Below, piece by piece: positions 1 to 7,899 of a stretch of 12,924 nt of DNA. Under the pieces are notes generated by a model. That model was not told the DNA's origin. It made no database searches and saw nothing but the letters and a program-made list of their open reading frames with translations. A program made the translations under genes and the position numbers. The stretch is from contig JADGJA010000666.1 of the NCBI GenBank assembly GCA_027596035.1, positions 1 to 12,924 on the forward strand, given 5' to 3'. This stretch comes from Thoreauomyces humboldtii. Lineage: Eukaryota > Chytridiomycota > Chytridiomycetes > Spizellomycetales > Powellomycetaceae. Each line of letters opens with the position of its first letter. Position 1 is the first letter of the stretch.

Positions 1-285
1 CCCCAAGTTTCGGCCCATCCCTGTCCCATTTTCATCGCTTGTCTGAGGGGGAGGTGCGCGGGTGCAAGGAGACGTGCCTTTCAGGTTCGTGATGTAGGGC
101 ACGTAGGTTGGGTCGAGTGGTGTGGATGGTTGGGAGGAGGAGGAGGAAGGGATGTAGGGACGGACGAAGAGGTCGTACATGTGGGACACGTTGTGTCTTT
201 GCATTAGGTCGTCCGAGTGGTGCTGCTGGTGTCGTTGTGGTTGAGGCGGGACAACGGTGGAGCCATCCTGAGGAGGTTGGAACAT
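1..285 (-). CDS. 5' part of a protein gene, possibly Mediator subunit Med19 (truncated by window edge)
   Basis: The frame is open from an ATG at 285-283 to base 1, giving 95 codons with no stop, and the gene runs off the left edge. The N-terminus is Gln/His/Pro-rich. Residues about 30-65 read HMYDLFVRPYIP, then a five-serine run and DPTYVPYITNLKG. That layout (a YDxFVRPY motif, a short spacer, then a tyrosine-rich stretch ending in LxG) resembles my memory of the N-terminal core of basidiomycete Med19/Rox3 proteins, which sit in the Mediator head and connect activators to RNA polymerase II. The resemblance is by eye only. The residues after the core (about 67-95) are low-complexity and show nothing further. 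The start is supported by a CT-rich leader with a (GT)n tract upstream and by being the first ATG of the open frame. Coding status is fairly likely; the Med19 identity is tentative, and an unrelated fungal protein is possible. Confidence 0.4.
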   Translation of the reverse strand, partial: MFQPPQDGSTVVPPQPQRHQQHHSDDLMQRHNVSHMYDLFVRPYIPSSSSSQPSTPLDPTYVPYITNLKGTSPCTRAPPPQTSDENGTGMGRNLG

Positions 286-1141
286 TGTTTGACGTGGGCG
301 AAGGCAGAAGAAAGACGATATTGTGAGACGCGGAGTACGAGCGATGGGCGGACGAAGTTGGCTTCCGGGAGAGTGTGTGTGTGTGTAGTTGTTGCGAAGG
401 AGGTCAAAAGAGTATGAGCGATGTCCGTTTTCGAGGGCGCCAAGTTCAGTATGATAGTATGTAGTTTAAGATTGTGTCGATGATGGGTTGTCGAGGTGTT
501 CCAAAGGAGGAAGAAATCTCCGCGATGTCCGCCTGGTTCGGACACATGTTGCACCGCGTCGAATGAGCAGAGGAAAGCTGGGTGGTGCGAAGTGGGGACA
601 AACAGACCGAACGGCTGACACGAGTTCCCTGCGTCCTGGGCGAAGCCGTACAAGAAATGCCTTGTCTCTGGCATCCGACCAGAGCCAGATGTTCCCGCCA
701 AGCCAGTTCTCTGCGGCAGATAACGATGGGTGTTGGAACACGACCGCAACGCCAAGTCAGGGAGCTCAGCTGTTGCTAACGGAAGACCCAACAACCCTAC
801 GATCCAAGATTAATTTTGTCAACACAGGTGTCATTTGTACAGTACGAAGAAGGGAGAGGGTGAGGAAGAACAAAAGGGAGATAAAAGGAGAGTTAGGAGG
901 AGATGCACGATGTTTTTACTCTACGTATGCGAGCTGTCGGGAGATGAAAGGAGAGATGGAAAGGGAAATGGATACGCGCCGGGCGTGCCCGGGTGAAGGC
1001 ACGGACGAGCAGCGGTTGAACGAACGGGAGAGTGTCTGCGGGTTAGTAAGTCACGATGGTCCGATTTACATGGTCAACTCCTACAAAGCGAGGAAAAACC
1101 GTCAGCAAGGCACCGAGAAGTGGGAGGGCAGCCACGGATTA
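286..1141. other. Intergenic: EGD2 3' flank and promoter of the left-edge gene
   Basis: These 856 bases lie between the stop of EGD2 and the start of the left-edge gene, both on the minus strand. They should hold the EGD2 3' UTR and terminator (right side) and the promoter and 5' UTR of the left gene (left side). A short (GT)n dinucleotide tract lies at about 372-386. Open frames on both strands here are long but have no recognisable family content and overlap EGD2 or each other, so I do not call a gene. Confidence 0.6.
372..386. repeat. (GT)n microsatellite
   Basis: An uninterrupted run of about seven GT dinucleotides. It lies about 90 bases upstream of the ATG of the left-edge minus-strand gene, so it is probably in that gene's 5' leader or promoter. 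It is a short simple repeat with no further signal. Confidence 0.8.
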
Positions 1142-2022
1142 TCATACCATGATAGCGTTGACGATGTCGTTGTTGTGGGTCTTGAGCGCCTTGACAGCCT
1201 GAGCGCGGGAGACGGATGCCTGAGCCATGACGAGCTCAATGTCCTTTGCCTCAACGCCAGAGTCGTCAACGATCTCGTCGTCCTCCTTGGAGGAAGCAGC
1301 GACGGCCTTCTTCTCGGACGAGGCCGCGACGGGCTTGCTGTCGGAGGAGGCGGCGGGTGCCTTGAACTGGTCGGCGGCGGCGGCCTGAGCCTGCGAGTTC
1401 AGGTCCTCGATCTTGGCCTCACCGAAGACGATGTACGTGTCGTTGGTTCCGGACTTGTATACGTCAGGTTGCGCGACAACGAAAAGAATCTGTTTCGAGA
1501 CATGGGAAAATCGGACTTTGTCAGCCGCTTGAATCCAAGGTAGTCAGATCCACCAGTCGGTGTCTTCCTGCAGAGTGCCAGTATGCTCTCCTCCTGGAGA
1601 TCATCGCTGACGCCCCTGGACATGCCTCAAAGCGAGGTCAGGGTTGCTTCCGTTTCGCGTTTTGGAAGTGCCCGCGTCTCCGATTCGCGTCGCTTCCACC
1701 TCTCCCGTCCTTCCTCAGTCTCCTTTCTCTATAGACTCCCCAGGTTCTCCTCCGTTCCAAATGGTTCGCATATTTCACGTACGTTCTTGGGCCTGCGGAT
1801 CGTGACGCGGGTAATGCCAGCGACGGGCTTGAGGCCCAGCTTGGCGAGGGCCTTGCGGGCCTTCTTCTCTCCACGGGACTGGATCTTGTCGGATCCACCG
1901 AGGACCTCGTCATCGTCTCCCTCGACGTTGTCGTCGAGCTCGGGAAGGTCGTCAGAGTCCTCCTCCTCGTTCTCCTCCTTCTCGACCTTCTGGACCTTCT
2001 CTTCTGGCTTCTTTGCGACCAT
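1142..2022 (-). CDS. EGD2: Nascent polypeptide-associated complex subunit alpha (NAC alpha)
   Basis: Two coding exons, 2022..1783 (80 codons) and 1489..1142 (115 codons plus TGA), joined by a 293-nt intron (donor GTACGT, acceptor AACAG, phase 0), give 195 aa, near the usual size of fungal NAC alpha. The protein pairs with the beta subunit (Egd1/Btt1) at the ribosome exit tunnel, shields nascent chains, and limits mistargeting to the ER. Residues 1-45 are an acidic, Glu/Asp-rich tail. Residues about 48-115 are the NAC domain, with [16 protein letters not shown], the basic ribosome-contact segment RVTIRRPKN, and, across the splice, [13 protein letters not shown] and [13 protein letters not shown]. 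Residues about 125-150 are an Ala/Ser/Lys linker. Residues about 157-195 are the C-terminal UBA domain ([20 protein letters not shown] to the final NDIVNAIMV). The ATG is one base past a good 3' splice site, so a 5' UTR intron is likely. The exon join is confirmed by continuous family sequence across it. Confidence 0.97.
1490..1782 (-). other. Long coding-region intron of EGD2
   Basis: At 293 nt this intron is about four times longer than the other coding introns in the window (66-75 nt). The donor is GTACGT, a CTGAC branch-like site lies about 40 nt before the end, and the acceptor is AAACAG. The minus-strand frame reading through the donor stops soon, so retention would truncate the protein inside the NAC domain. 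I looked for C/D or H/ACA snoRNA boxes and found no convincing pair (one near-C-box GCGATGATCT without a matching D box). Confidence 0.85.
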
Positions 2023-2023
2023 G

Positions 2024-2420
2024 CTGGATGGAGTAGGGAATTCGTGTTAGGTCTTTCTGATCAGGGTTGTTTCCGGTGATCTCGTGGGAAAGGAAGGGGA
2101 GCGTCCGATGGCAGGCGCGCGAGACGATGGATGATGCGAGATGGGCAGCGAACGGCGGAAGAGCAATGCGGGCAGAATTGCTGAGAGTCGAAGGGAGAAG
2201 AGGGAGGTGGTGTCGTCGGAATGGTCGGTCGGTCCTGGATGGGATCTGATCTCTGATGGTGGACACCGAGATCTACGCCATGTCCACATGCCCTTCCGCG
2301 TGATCGCCTGCCATCCATCCATCCATTCATCTATCCATTGACCGATTCGAAAATTGGGCATGGCTTACGCCTGCCAGGAGATGATGATGGATCGGATACC
2401 GTCCGCGGATTAGTACTCAC
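2024..2420 (-). other. EGD2: Inferred 5' UTR intron of EGD2
   Basis: Immediately before the EGD2 ATG the minus strand reads a CCTAAC branch-like site, a pyrimidine-rich stretch and CCATCCAG, which makes a strong 3' splice site one base upstream of the start codon. The best upstream donor is GTGAGTAC at 2420; a second candidate is GTAAGC near 2370. Leader introns are common in highly expressed translation-related genes. The acceptor is well supported and the donor choice is a guess. Confidence 0.45.
2311..2340. repeat. (CCAT)n microsatellite, left arm of an inverted pair
   Basis: Imperfect CCAT repeats, about seven units with two variant units (TTCAT, CTAT). The sequence is complementary to the GGAT repeat at 2468-2490, so the two can pair as a stem-loop with a loop of about 130 nt. 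Confidence 0.85.
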
Positions 2421-2467
2421 ATTATTGATTGCTGGATGAGATCTGCTGGTGGTGACTGGTTATAGAC

Positions 2468-2490
2468 GGATGGATGGATGGATGGATGGG
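2468..2490. repeat. (GGAT)n microsatellite, right arm of an inverted pair
   Basis: About five perfect GGAT units ending in GGG, complementary to the CCAT tract at 2311-2340. It lies about 175 bases upstream of the TOM5 ATG. Confidence 0.9.
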
Positions 2491-2663
2491 CGACGACGAA
2501 CCGGACACCGCTGGACCCCCAAGGAACAGCTGTCGAAACTTCCTCCGTCGTCGTCGTCGTCGGCGTCAAACGTCACTCCGGACATTTCCCTTGACGACGC
2601 CGATAACGACCCAGCTCAGTTCACTTCGCTTACACACTCAGTCAGTCCGTCCTCGCCATAAAC

Positions 2664-2891
2664 ATGTTCTCATTCGGAGGAGCACCCAAAGTCACTCTCG
2701 CCGACGCCCAGCGAAACCGCAAGAACGTAAAGCTTGCATCCCTTATTGCCTCAATGCTTTTCCCACGGCCCCATACTCACTCTTTTATGGTTACCCAACA
2801 GGTCGTTTCCAGCGTATCCACCTTCCTGTCCATGGTAGCGGTCGTTCGGGTCGCACCTTTCGTCATCGACTACGTGAAGGAGCTTCTATAG
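2664..2891 (+). CDS. TOM5: Tom5-like small subunit of the mitochondrial outer-membrane translocase
   Basis: Exon 1 is 2664..2726 (21 codons) and exon 2 is 2802..2891 (29 codons plus TAG). The 75-nt intron has donor GTAAAG, a TACTCAC branch-like site and acceptor CAACAG. The spliced product is 50 aa, the typical length of fungal Tom5. It starts MFSFGG, has a short polar, basic N-terminal half (about residues 8-21), and then one hydrophobic segment at about residues 25-45 that ends APFVIDYVKELL. This is the tail-anchored layout of Tom5, including the proline in the membrane segment and a charged C-terminus. Tom5 helps pass precursors from receptors to the Tom40 channel. The intron length is a multiple of three and contains no stop, so unspliced mRNA would encode a 75-aa variant. 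Other small TOM subunits (Tom6, Tom7) or an unrelated tail-anchored micropeptide are possible, but size, start and end fit Tom5 best. Confidence 0.72.
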   Translation: MFSFGGAPKVTLADAQRNRKNVKLASLIASMLFPRPHTHSFMVTQQVVSSVSTFLSMVAVVRVAPFVIDYVKELL

Positions 2892-3250
2892 AACGTCTCT
2901 TCAGCACTCATCCTCATCCTCCCTCACTCTTGCTCCTTCCCACTCTCCCACGCTCGTTGGAACATTCATCTCGCGACGCCTTCTTGACGCGCTACGCAGT
3001 GTAGCCGATATGATAAATGCACTTTCATGTTGTGACACCCAAGCTTTCAAGCTCTCGCTGCAATGATGGGGTACGAATGCGGAATCAACATTCGGGAAGC
3101 GGATATGATCGAAATCAAAAGGGATAGAGAGAGTTCGCTTTTAATCTACATACGACGCTTATGGGTGGGAGGATTCCATGGTATGCGGCGAAAGGGAAAG
3201 TAAAAAGTCTGCTTCTGTATCAACGTCCAGAGGGACGGGGTATCTTCTGC
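2892..3250. other. Convergent intergenic region between TOM5 and the transporter gene
   Basis: These 359 bases lie between the two convergent stop codons and should hold both 3' UTRs and polyadenylation signals. The left half is CT-rich just after TOM5. AT-rich stretches such as GATATGATAAATGC at about 3007 are plausible 3'-end elements. No gene is seen. Confidence 0.6.
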
Positions 3251-4989
3251 CTACCGATCCTGACTACTCGCACGAAGTTTGGACACGGTGATTATCACGA
3301 TGCTGCTTCCTACGATGGACCCGCCGATCACACTCGACATTGTCGGCTGTCTGCCCCAGATCTGTCGAGGATGAAGATGGAAGTGTCAGAAAAGTGTGAG
3401 AGGATGGGTGCGTTCAGGTACTTTCACATACGATCCATTCTGCAAGAAAGGCAACGATGACCTGCACGTAGTTCATACTGCTCGCCTTGCCCGCGCTCTC
3501 CAGCTGGAGACTCTTGGTCACGCATAGTTGCCCTCCGTAGCTGTACATCAAAGGGAAGCAAGATCTGTCAGAACCCAACTTAGGAGCACCCCAACTTTTG
3601 CAAGGTCCAACTCACGCAGAAGCCGAGATCAGAAGCAGAAACATGTACGTCAACGGATCACTCGGGACGATCCACGGAGTCGGAGAGGGCATGAACGCCG
3701 CCAAGATCAAACTCAACGGAATGGAGACCAACGAAAAGACACTGACGATATGCAAAGGGGTGGCCCTTCCACATAGTCTCCTAACGACGATGTAGACCAA
3801 CGCTCCGAACGTTGCGCCAGCGAGGCCGATCAGGACGCCGAGGAACTGAGTCGAGTCTTCCACGGTGGCGACGGCGGTGGAACCGGATGGGGAAGCGAGA
3901 CCGGGTTCTTCCGCTACGCCTTCAGCTCCAAACCCGGAGCCGGCACCGGATGCGAGGAGGTCGTCGGGTGTGGTGTCGGTGCTGGTGGTCGTGGATCCGA
4001 AGATGAAGGATGGGCGCGCGATGAAGAGGACTCCTAGCATCGAGAGTCCGCCTGTCACGGCGTCCAGGAGCTGTCCAAAAGGCATCGTTAAAGCCTTCTG
4101 AGAGACAACTTGCTAACCTCTTTGTTTGCAACTTACAGCGTAAGGCTCCTTGAGGATGAAGCGAGCCAGGATAGCGGTGAATACGGGACTCAGGAACCCG
4201 AGGACGGTAGCGTCGGCCAACGTGAGCATCGACAGCGCCCACCATCCGCACACTAACCCGCAGAATCCGATACCGCTTCGAAGGAGCAGCTGAAGGATGA
4301 CTACGATGAGCAAGCCAAAGTCTCCATGCAACATCAGTGATGATTCCTCTCCAACTCACCAGCCCTCTGACACCTTTCGGACCAAACCATATGTCCTCGA
4401 CACCCCAGTAAAACATGCACACGACTCCCATGACCCAGACCAGAAGGCTTCTGGCAAAGATGATTTCCAGCGTGGGCAGTCGTTCGCTCGCGGTCGTCAT
4501 CGCCTTGACGCTGATGCTCATGATCGTGAACTGCGCCGCCGCGAGCAACATCCAGAGCAACCCGAGATTGGCCTCGAAGAAGGATTTCTTTGGCACGGCA
4601 TCGGGATCCATCTCGGCAAGAGTCGCCGACTTCATGATGGATATCTCCGGCTCGTGAAGAAGTTTCTCTTCCTTGGCCTTCGCCTTCGCATTCTCCTTCT
4701 CCTTCTTACTCTCGCGAGGCAATTCGCTGACTGTATCGGAGGAAGCGTTGGGGTCCTCGACCTTGACGGCCACGAGACGAGTTCTATCGTCGTCTTCCTC
4801 AAAGGATTCCTCCATTTCCTGGGATTCGAGAGCTGAATGGGACGGTGCTCGCACTGCCATCGGACCTGGGGCGCGGTAGATGGTCGACGAGCGGTTGGTG
4901 CCGCTGCCGGTGGGTGGTGGACGCGGCGTCCCTGCGGTGTCGAGCAGGTCGAGCTGCGACACGACGATGATGTCTGCCATGGATTCCAT
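3251..4989 (-). CDS. EamA/DMT-superfamily multi-pass transporter, SLC35G-like
   Basis: Five exons give a 485-aa protein: 4989..4360, 4289..4137, 4070..3616, 3540..3432 and 3361..3251 (TAG). The introns are 70, 66, 75 and 70 nt, all GT-AG. Residues 1-140 are a hydrophilic, presumably cytosolic extension, with a Glu/Asp patch at 58-70 and a Lys/Glu/Ala-rich stretch at 94-110. The first EamA half spans about 141-286: NLGLLWMLLAAAQF, the IIFARS helix, LLLRSGIGF, the family hallmark LTLADATVLGFLSPVFTAI, and GVLFIARPSFIFG. A Ser/Thr/Gly-rich loop (287-336) joins it to the second half at about 337-475, which includes QLCVTKSLQLESAGKASSMN and IIWGRQPTMSSVIGG. About ten membrane helices are visible, as expected of a DMT protein. 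The substrate is unknown; relatives act in plasma membrane, ER or Golgi. Splices are supported by unbroken family sequence. At intron 2 an alternative acceptor 27 nt earlier would add nine residues; the 66-nt choice fits family spacing better. Confidence 0.95.
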
Positions 4990-7327
4990 GATGGGCTAGG
5001 CTGCTTTTGTGGATGTGGTCGAAAGGAGAGGTATGTTGAGAAAGGGCAAGACGGTGGGTCTAGTGCTTTTATCCACTATGCGGGGACTGATGGAGCTGAG
5101 GAGTGTTTAGCTGATCGGCAAGAGGAGGCAGAACATAAAGTCGCCGCGGCGAGGCACCGGTCAAAGCCTGCTCTAGGAATAATCTTTTTGCGTCCTTACG
5201 ATCATCGATGCCTTTTGGTTTCTGTTTCTGTGTTCCTTTGCTCCGACTTTCCGAACGGAAACCATCCGTCATATAGTACCAGCGTTTTGGGAGAAAGAAC
5301 GATGGTTTCTATTTCGAGCTTACGTCCCGCTATAGCAGAATGCCTGGGGGCAGGTCGAGCTGTCCAAGCCACGCCAGCAGCCGGTCGCCCAAGAGAGTCC
5401 CCAGTCCAGGACGCGTATCAGCACTTCCCATCGTCTTCGAGATTCAAGACATTGCAGCGTTCTCGATCGCTACGCTGTGTACCGACAAGGGTCCTGCCCG
5501 TTACAACGCACCGGCATCGTTTTCGTCATCAAGCCAGGCTCAGGACGCAACGAAGCTTTTGATCTGGGTCCGTGGTCCAACATCTTCCGTGGCACACCGC
5601 TACGCGCAACCGGTCATCGGCAATGGGAACAGCAATCGCACCAATAGGAATACACTTGTCGCATGCCATTCTCCCTTGGGGATTGGCCAGTTTGAGAGGA
5701 ACAAGGTATGGTCGGTCTTATGCGGTTGGTTCATACGAAAAGAAGATGTGCTCCGGCCGGCCAGCCAGGCGTGCGCATCCCAGCGGACCGCACGGCAGTG
5801 GAAAAGAAACGAGCATGGCGGGCTGGTGAGTCGGTGTTAGTTCTTGAATTGGCGAGCAAACTTTTAGCCGGCTCTTGGGAGACGTCGATCAAACTTTTGT
5901 GAATGCGGACCGTCTGAGACAATGACTTGCCCCACTATTCTCGAACCTCGAGCCGCGTCGCACTCGCTGTGCTTAGAAGCGTACATATTACGCGGGACTC
6001 AGCATATCAGACACCTACGACCTAGAGAACGGAAGAAACGCGAAGCCTACTGCGGGCGTTTACCGCTCCTGCTCCCTGCCATAATAATGCAACGATTGGC
6101 ATGCCCAAGATGGCGCATGCAAGTGACTGTCCTAGATGGGATCACAAGAACCAGCGAGTCGAGATCTATGCAGATGCGGATAGATGCAGCCAAGATCTAT
6201 TGCATCTATCCGTCGAGATGTATGCGGCGATGACAAATACAAGGCCCGTATCCACACAAGGTGGCTGCGTACGGAACAAGAAATAGACCGGATACAGGGA
6301 AAAGAAAAGCTGAGACTGGACTCTGCGTTTGCAGAAATCGGCCTTTTTTTCTGGCTTTGGCGTAGAGGTAACTTCAATCTTACTGGTGTTCGAAGCCGAC
6401 TGTTTAAATGCTGATCATCTTTTCCCTCCAGGTCGGTGAAGATGTTGGCGACTCTCGCGGGTCCTTCAGAGTTTTGGTGGCGGCAAGCCCTTTGCGTGTT
6501 CCCTTCCCGTGGTGGACACATTTTTGGGCTTCCAACCTGCTGTTCGAAACCAGTCAGGACATTCTGCGACCAGGGCAAGGCGATATCCCGGTATGTTTCC
6601 GCTGCCACCGCACATTAGAAGCCAAGATGGCTTGCGCCCGGTCCGTCCTAACCCGGAGCTGAGACGAGAGCTCATCGGCTTTGATGCGGCTCAAACGCTA
6701 AGATTGAATGAACATTGACCTCGTCGGCAACGAGAATTGAACCAAACAGCAGACATCTTCTTGGGGAAGAATTTAGGACAAGTTTCGATTCGAAGTCGAA
6801 ACGCGTCCCGTCAGTAGGTCTACCCGAAACAAGGAGGCATCTTCGCTATGAGGACTCGTGATTACTCACATGCCATCTGTTTCCTTCATCTCGCCAACTA
6901 CCAACAGTACTATTGAGCAAACTTACTCGACACGATGCGTTTTATTTTAAGGACAAGTTGGAGGGAAGTTCTGTTTTGCACTGCTTGGGACTTTCCTCAC
7001 GAACACCAACGTCTCTGCTTGTTGCGTGATTCCAATCAACGGTAACTGTAACTGGAATCAGACTGAAGGAGCACCAACGTCGCGTGCGACACCTTTTGGA
7101 CCTCGCTCTGTGATTGTCGACAGGAACGGGAACTCGAAGTTGGCAAATGGTCTATGCCCAAATCTCGGTAGTGTTTTCTAAATTGCGCAAAAGGTGAAAG
7201 AACGGTACAACACTTCTCCTTGCCCTCCCCCCTCCCTATATCTCTCCCCTCCGCTTCAAAATGCGATGGCGTAACCTCTTGTTTGTGGAGTTTCGCTTTC
7301 ACTTACTGACAGACCATTTATGCTCAG
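4990..7327. other. Gene-poor stretch upstream of the transporter
   Basis: About 2.3 kb. The left few hundred bases should hold the transporter promoter. The rest has only short open frames overlapping on both strands (the longest about 240 codons on plus, 4837-5562, largely antisense to transporter exon 1), none with a recognisable family. Isolated splice-like motifs occur (for example GTGAGT at 5826) but do not join into a coherent coding series. The only clear structure is the hairpin and direct-repeat cluster at 6158-6225. I see no RNA gene or intact mobile element. Confidence 0.5.
6158..6225. repeat. Perfect 12-bp inverted repeat flanked by 14-bp direct repeats
   Basis: CGGATAGATGCA (6177-6188) and TGCATCTATCCG (6201-6212) are exact reverse complements around a 12-nt loop. 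The pair is flanked by direct repeats GTCGAGATCTATGC (6158-6171) and GTCGAGATGTATGC (6212-6225), which match at 13 of 14 positions. The second direct repeat shares one base with the right arm. No function is evident. It could be a small foldback relic or a transcribed hairpin. Confidence 0.8.
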
Positions 7328-7693
7328 ACTCTTCAATCCATCAAGGAGGAAATTTGTTTATACGGTGAATCGAAAGACCGAGCTCTTGCCATGGCTAATG
7401 TTTATCAAGACGGCAAAGTCTCCAAGTTCTTTTTCTGCACAAAGGGATCGGCGGTGGAAGAAACACAAGACCTGCTTGGCCTCCTCTTGTACCTCCAGTT
7501 ACTCTTGCACATCCGAAAGGAAAGGGGCACTGCGGTTGCCCGAGACGAGATAGAGCCCCTTCTCTTGGAAGGGAGACGATTCGGAGAAGGCCTCGCTAAG
7601 CTGGCAAGGACCAAAATCATGACCAAAGACAGCCCCAATGAAATTGCTATCGCTGAGGCCACCCCAAAGTTCCTCGCTCAACATCGCCATTAG
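7328..7693 (+). pseudogene. Unidentified open frame with a 3' splice site, possible exon or gene relic
   Basis: I do not recognise this protein. The frame runs 121 codons to TAG and begins directly after a convincing 3' splice site (TTACTGACAG branch region, then TTTATGCTCAG at 7327), which suggests an internal or last exon. An internal ATG at 7391 would give 100 aa. The translation is rich in amphipathic helices: SIKEEICLYGESKDRALAMA, then KVSKFFFCTKG followed by a long Leu-rich helix (DLLGLLLYLQLLLHI). By eye the pattern recalls the helical N-terminal bundles of fungal NLR/HeLo-like proteins, but this is weak. Just upstream (about 7060-7110) a frame reading RLKEHQRRVRHLLDLAL has similar character but is interrupted by a stop and no join restores one frame. 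So a decayed gene or a chance frame is likely; a gene with unrecognised introns is possible. Confidence 0.3.
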
Positions 7694-7899
7694 AAGATCA
7701 CATTGTCGCCAACAGAGTAGAGAACAAACATTATAGCCAGAACTCAAGTTCTGAGGATAGCCGATGCGGAAACCTCTCGCCCATAGTTCCGGCCTCCTAT
7801 GCATGCGTTGGATTTCCTTGTGTGACAAGCTTATCTCAATACATGCCAAGTCAATTTGTCGCGTAGAGACATGACAAACCGCATGCTCAAGATTGGCTT

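Larger units (their letters stand above)
2023..2663. promoter_or_regulatory. Shared divergent promoter region of EGD2 and TOM5
   Basis: EGD2 (minus, start 2022) and TOM5 (plus, start 2664) are head to head, separated by 641 bases that must hold both promoters and leaders. The interval carries an inverted pair of tetranucleotide microsatellites (2311-2340 and 2468-2490), a CGT trinucleotide run at about 2545-2562, and the inferred EGD2 leader intron on its left side. No clear TATA box is seen for either gene. Co-regulation of a ribosome-associated targeting factor and a mitochondrial import subunit is possible but is only inferred from the arrangement. Confidence 0.6.

Noticed and set aside
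204..794. A 196-codon minus-strand open frame
   Set aside because: It overlaps the better-supported start of the left-edge gene in another frame and has no recognisable domain.
488..1543. A 351-codon plus-strand open frame
   Set aside because: Its right half is antisense to EGD2 exon 2 and the intron border, where the real coding strand is certain. The left half is Arg/Ser-rich with no family content.
1490..1782. C/D snoRNA inside the EGD2 intron
   Set aside because: The only C-box-like motif is imperfect and has no paired D box and terminal stem.
1952..2361. Overlapping minus-strand open frames upstream of EGD2
   Set aside because: They lie in the inferred leader intron and promoter, overlap one another in different frames and partly encode microsatellite.
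3140..3170. ACATACGAC-like start of a 5S rRNA
   Set aside because: Only the first nine or so bases resemble fungal 5S rRNA and the following sequence does not fit its stems or box A.
6580..6650. A Cys-rich stretch (CFRCH...MAC) resembling a zinc knuckle of a retroelement
   Set aside because: Spacing does not match CCHC or other knuckles, and no reverse transcriptase, protease or integrase motif is nearby.
6780..6820. A T-arm-like hairpin (TTCGA, loop, TCGAA) suggesting another tRNA
   Set aside because: No matching acceptor, D or anticodon stems can be built on either strand.
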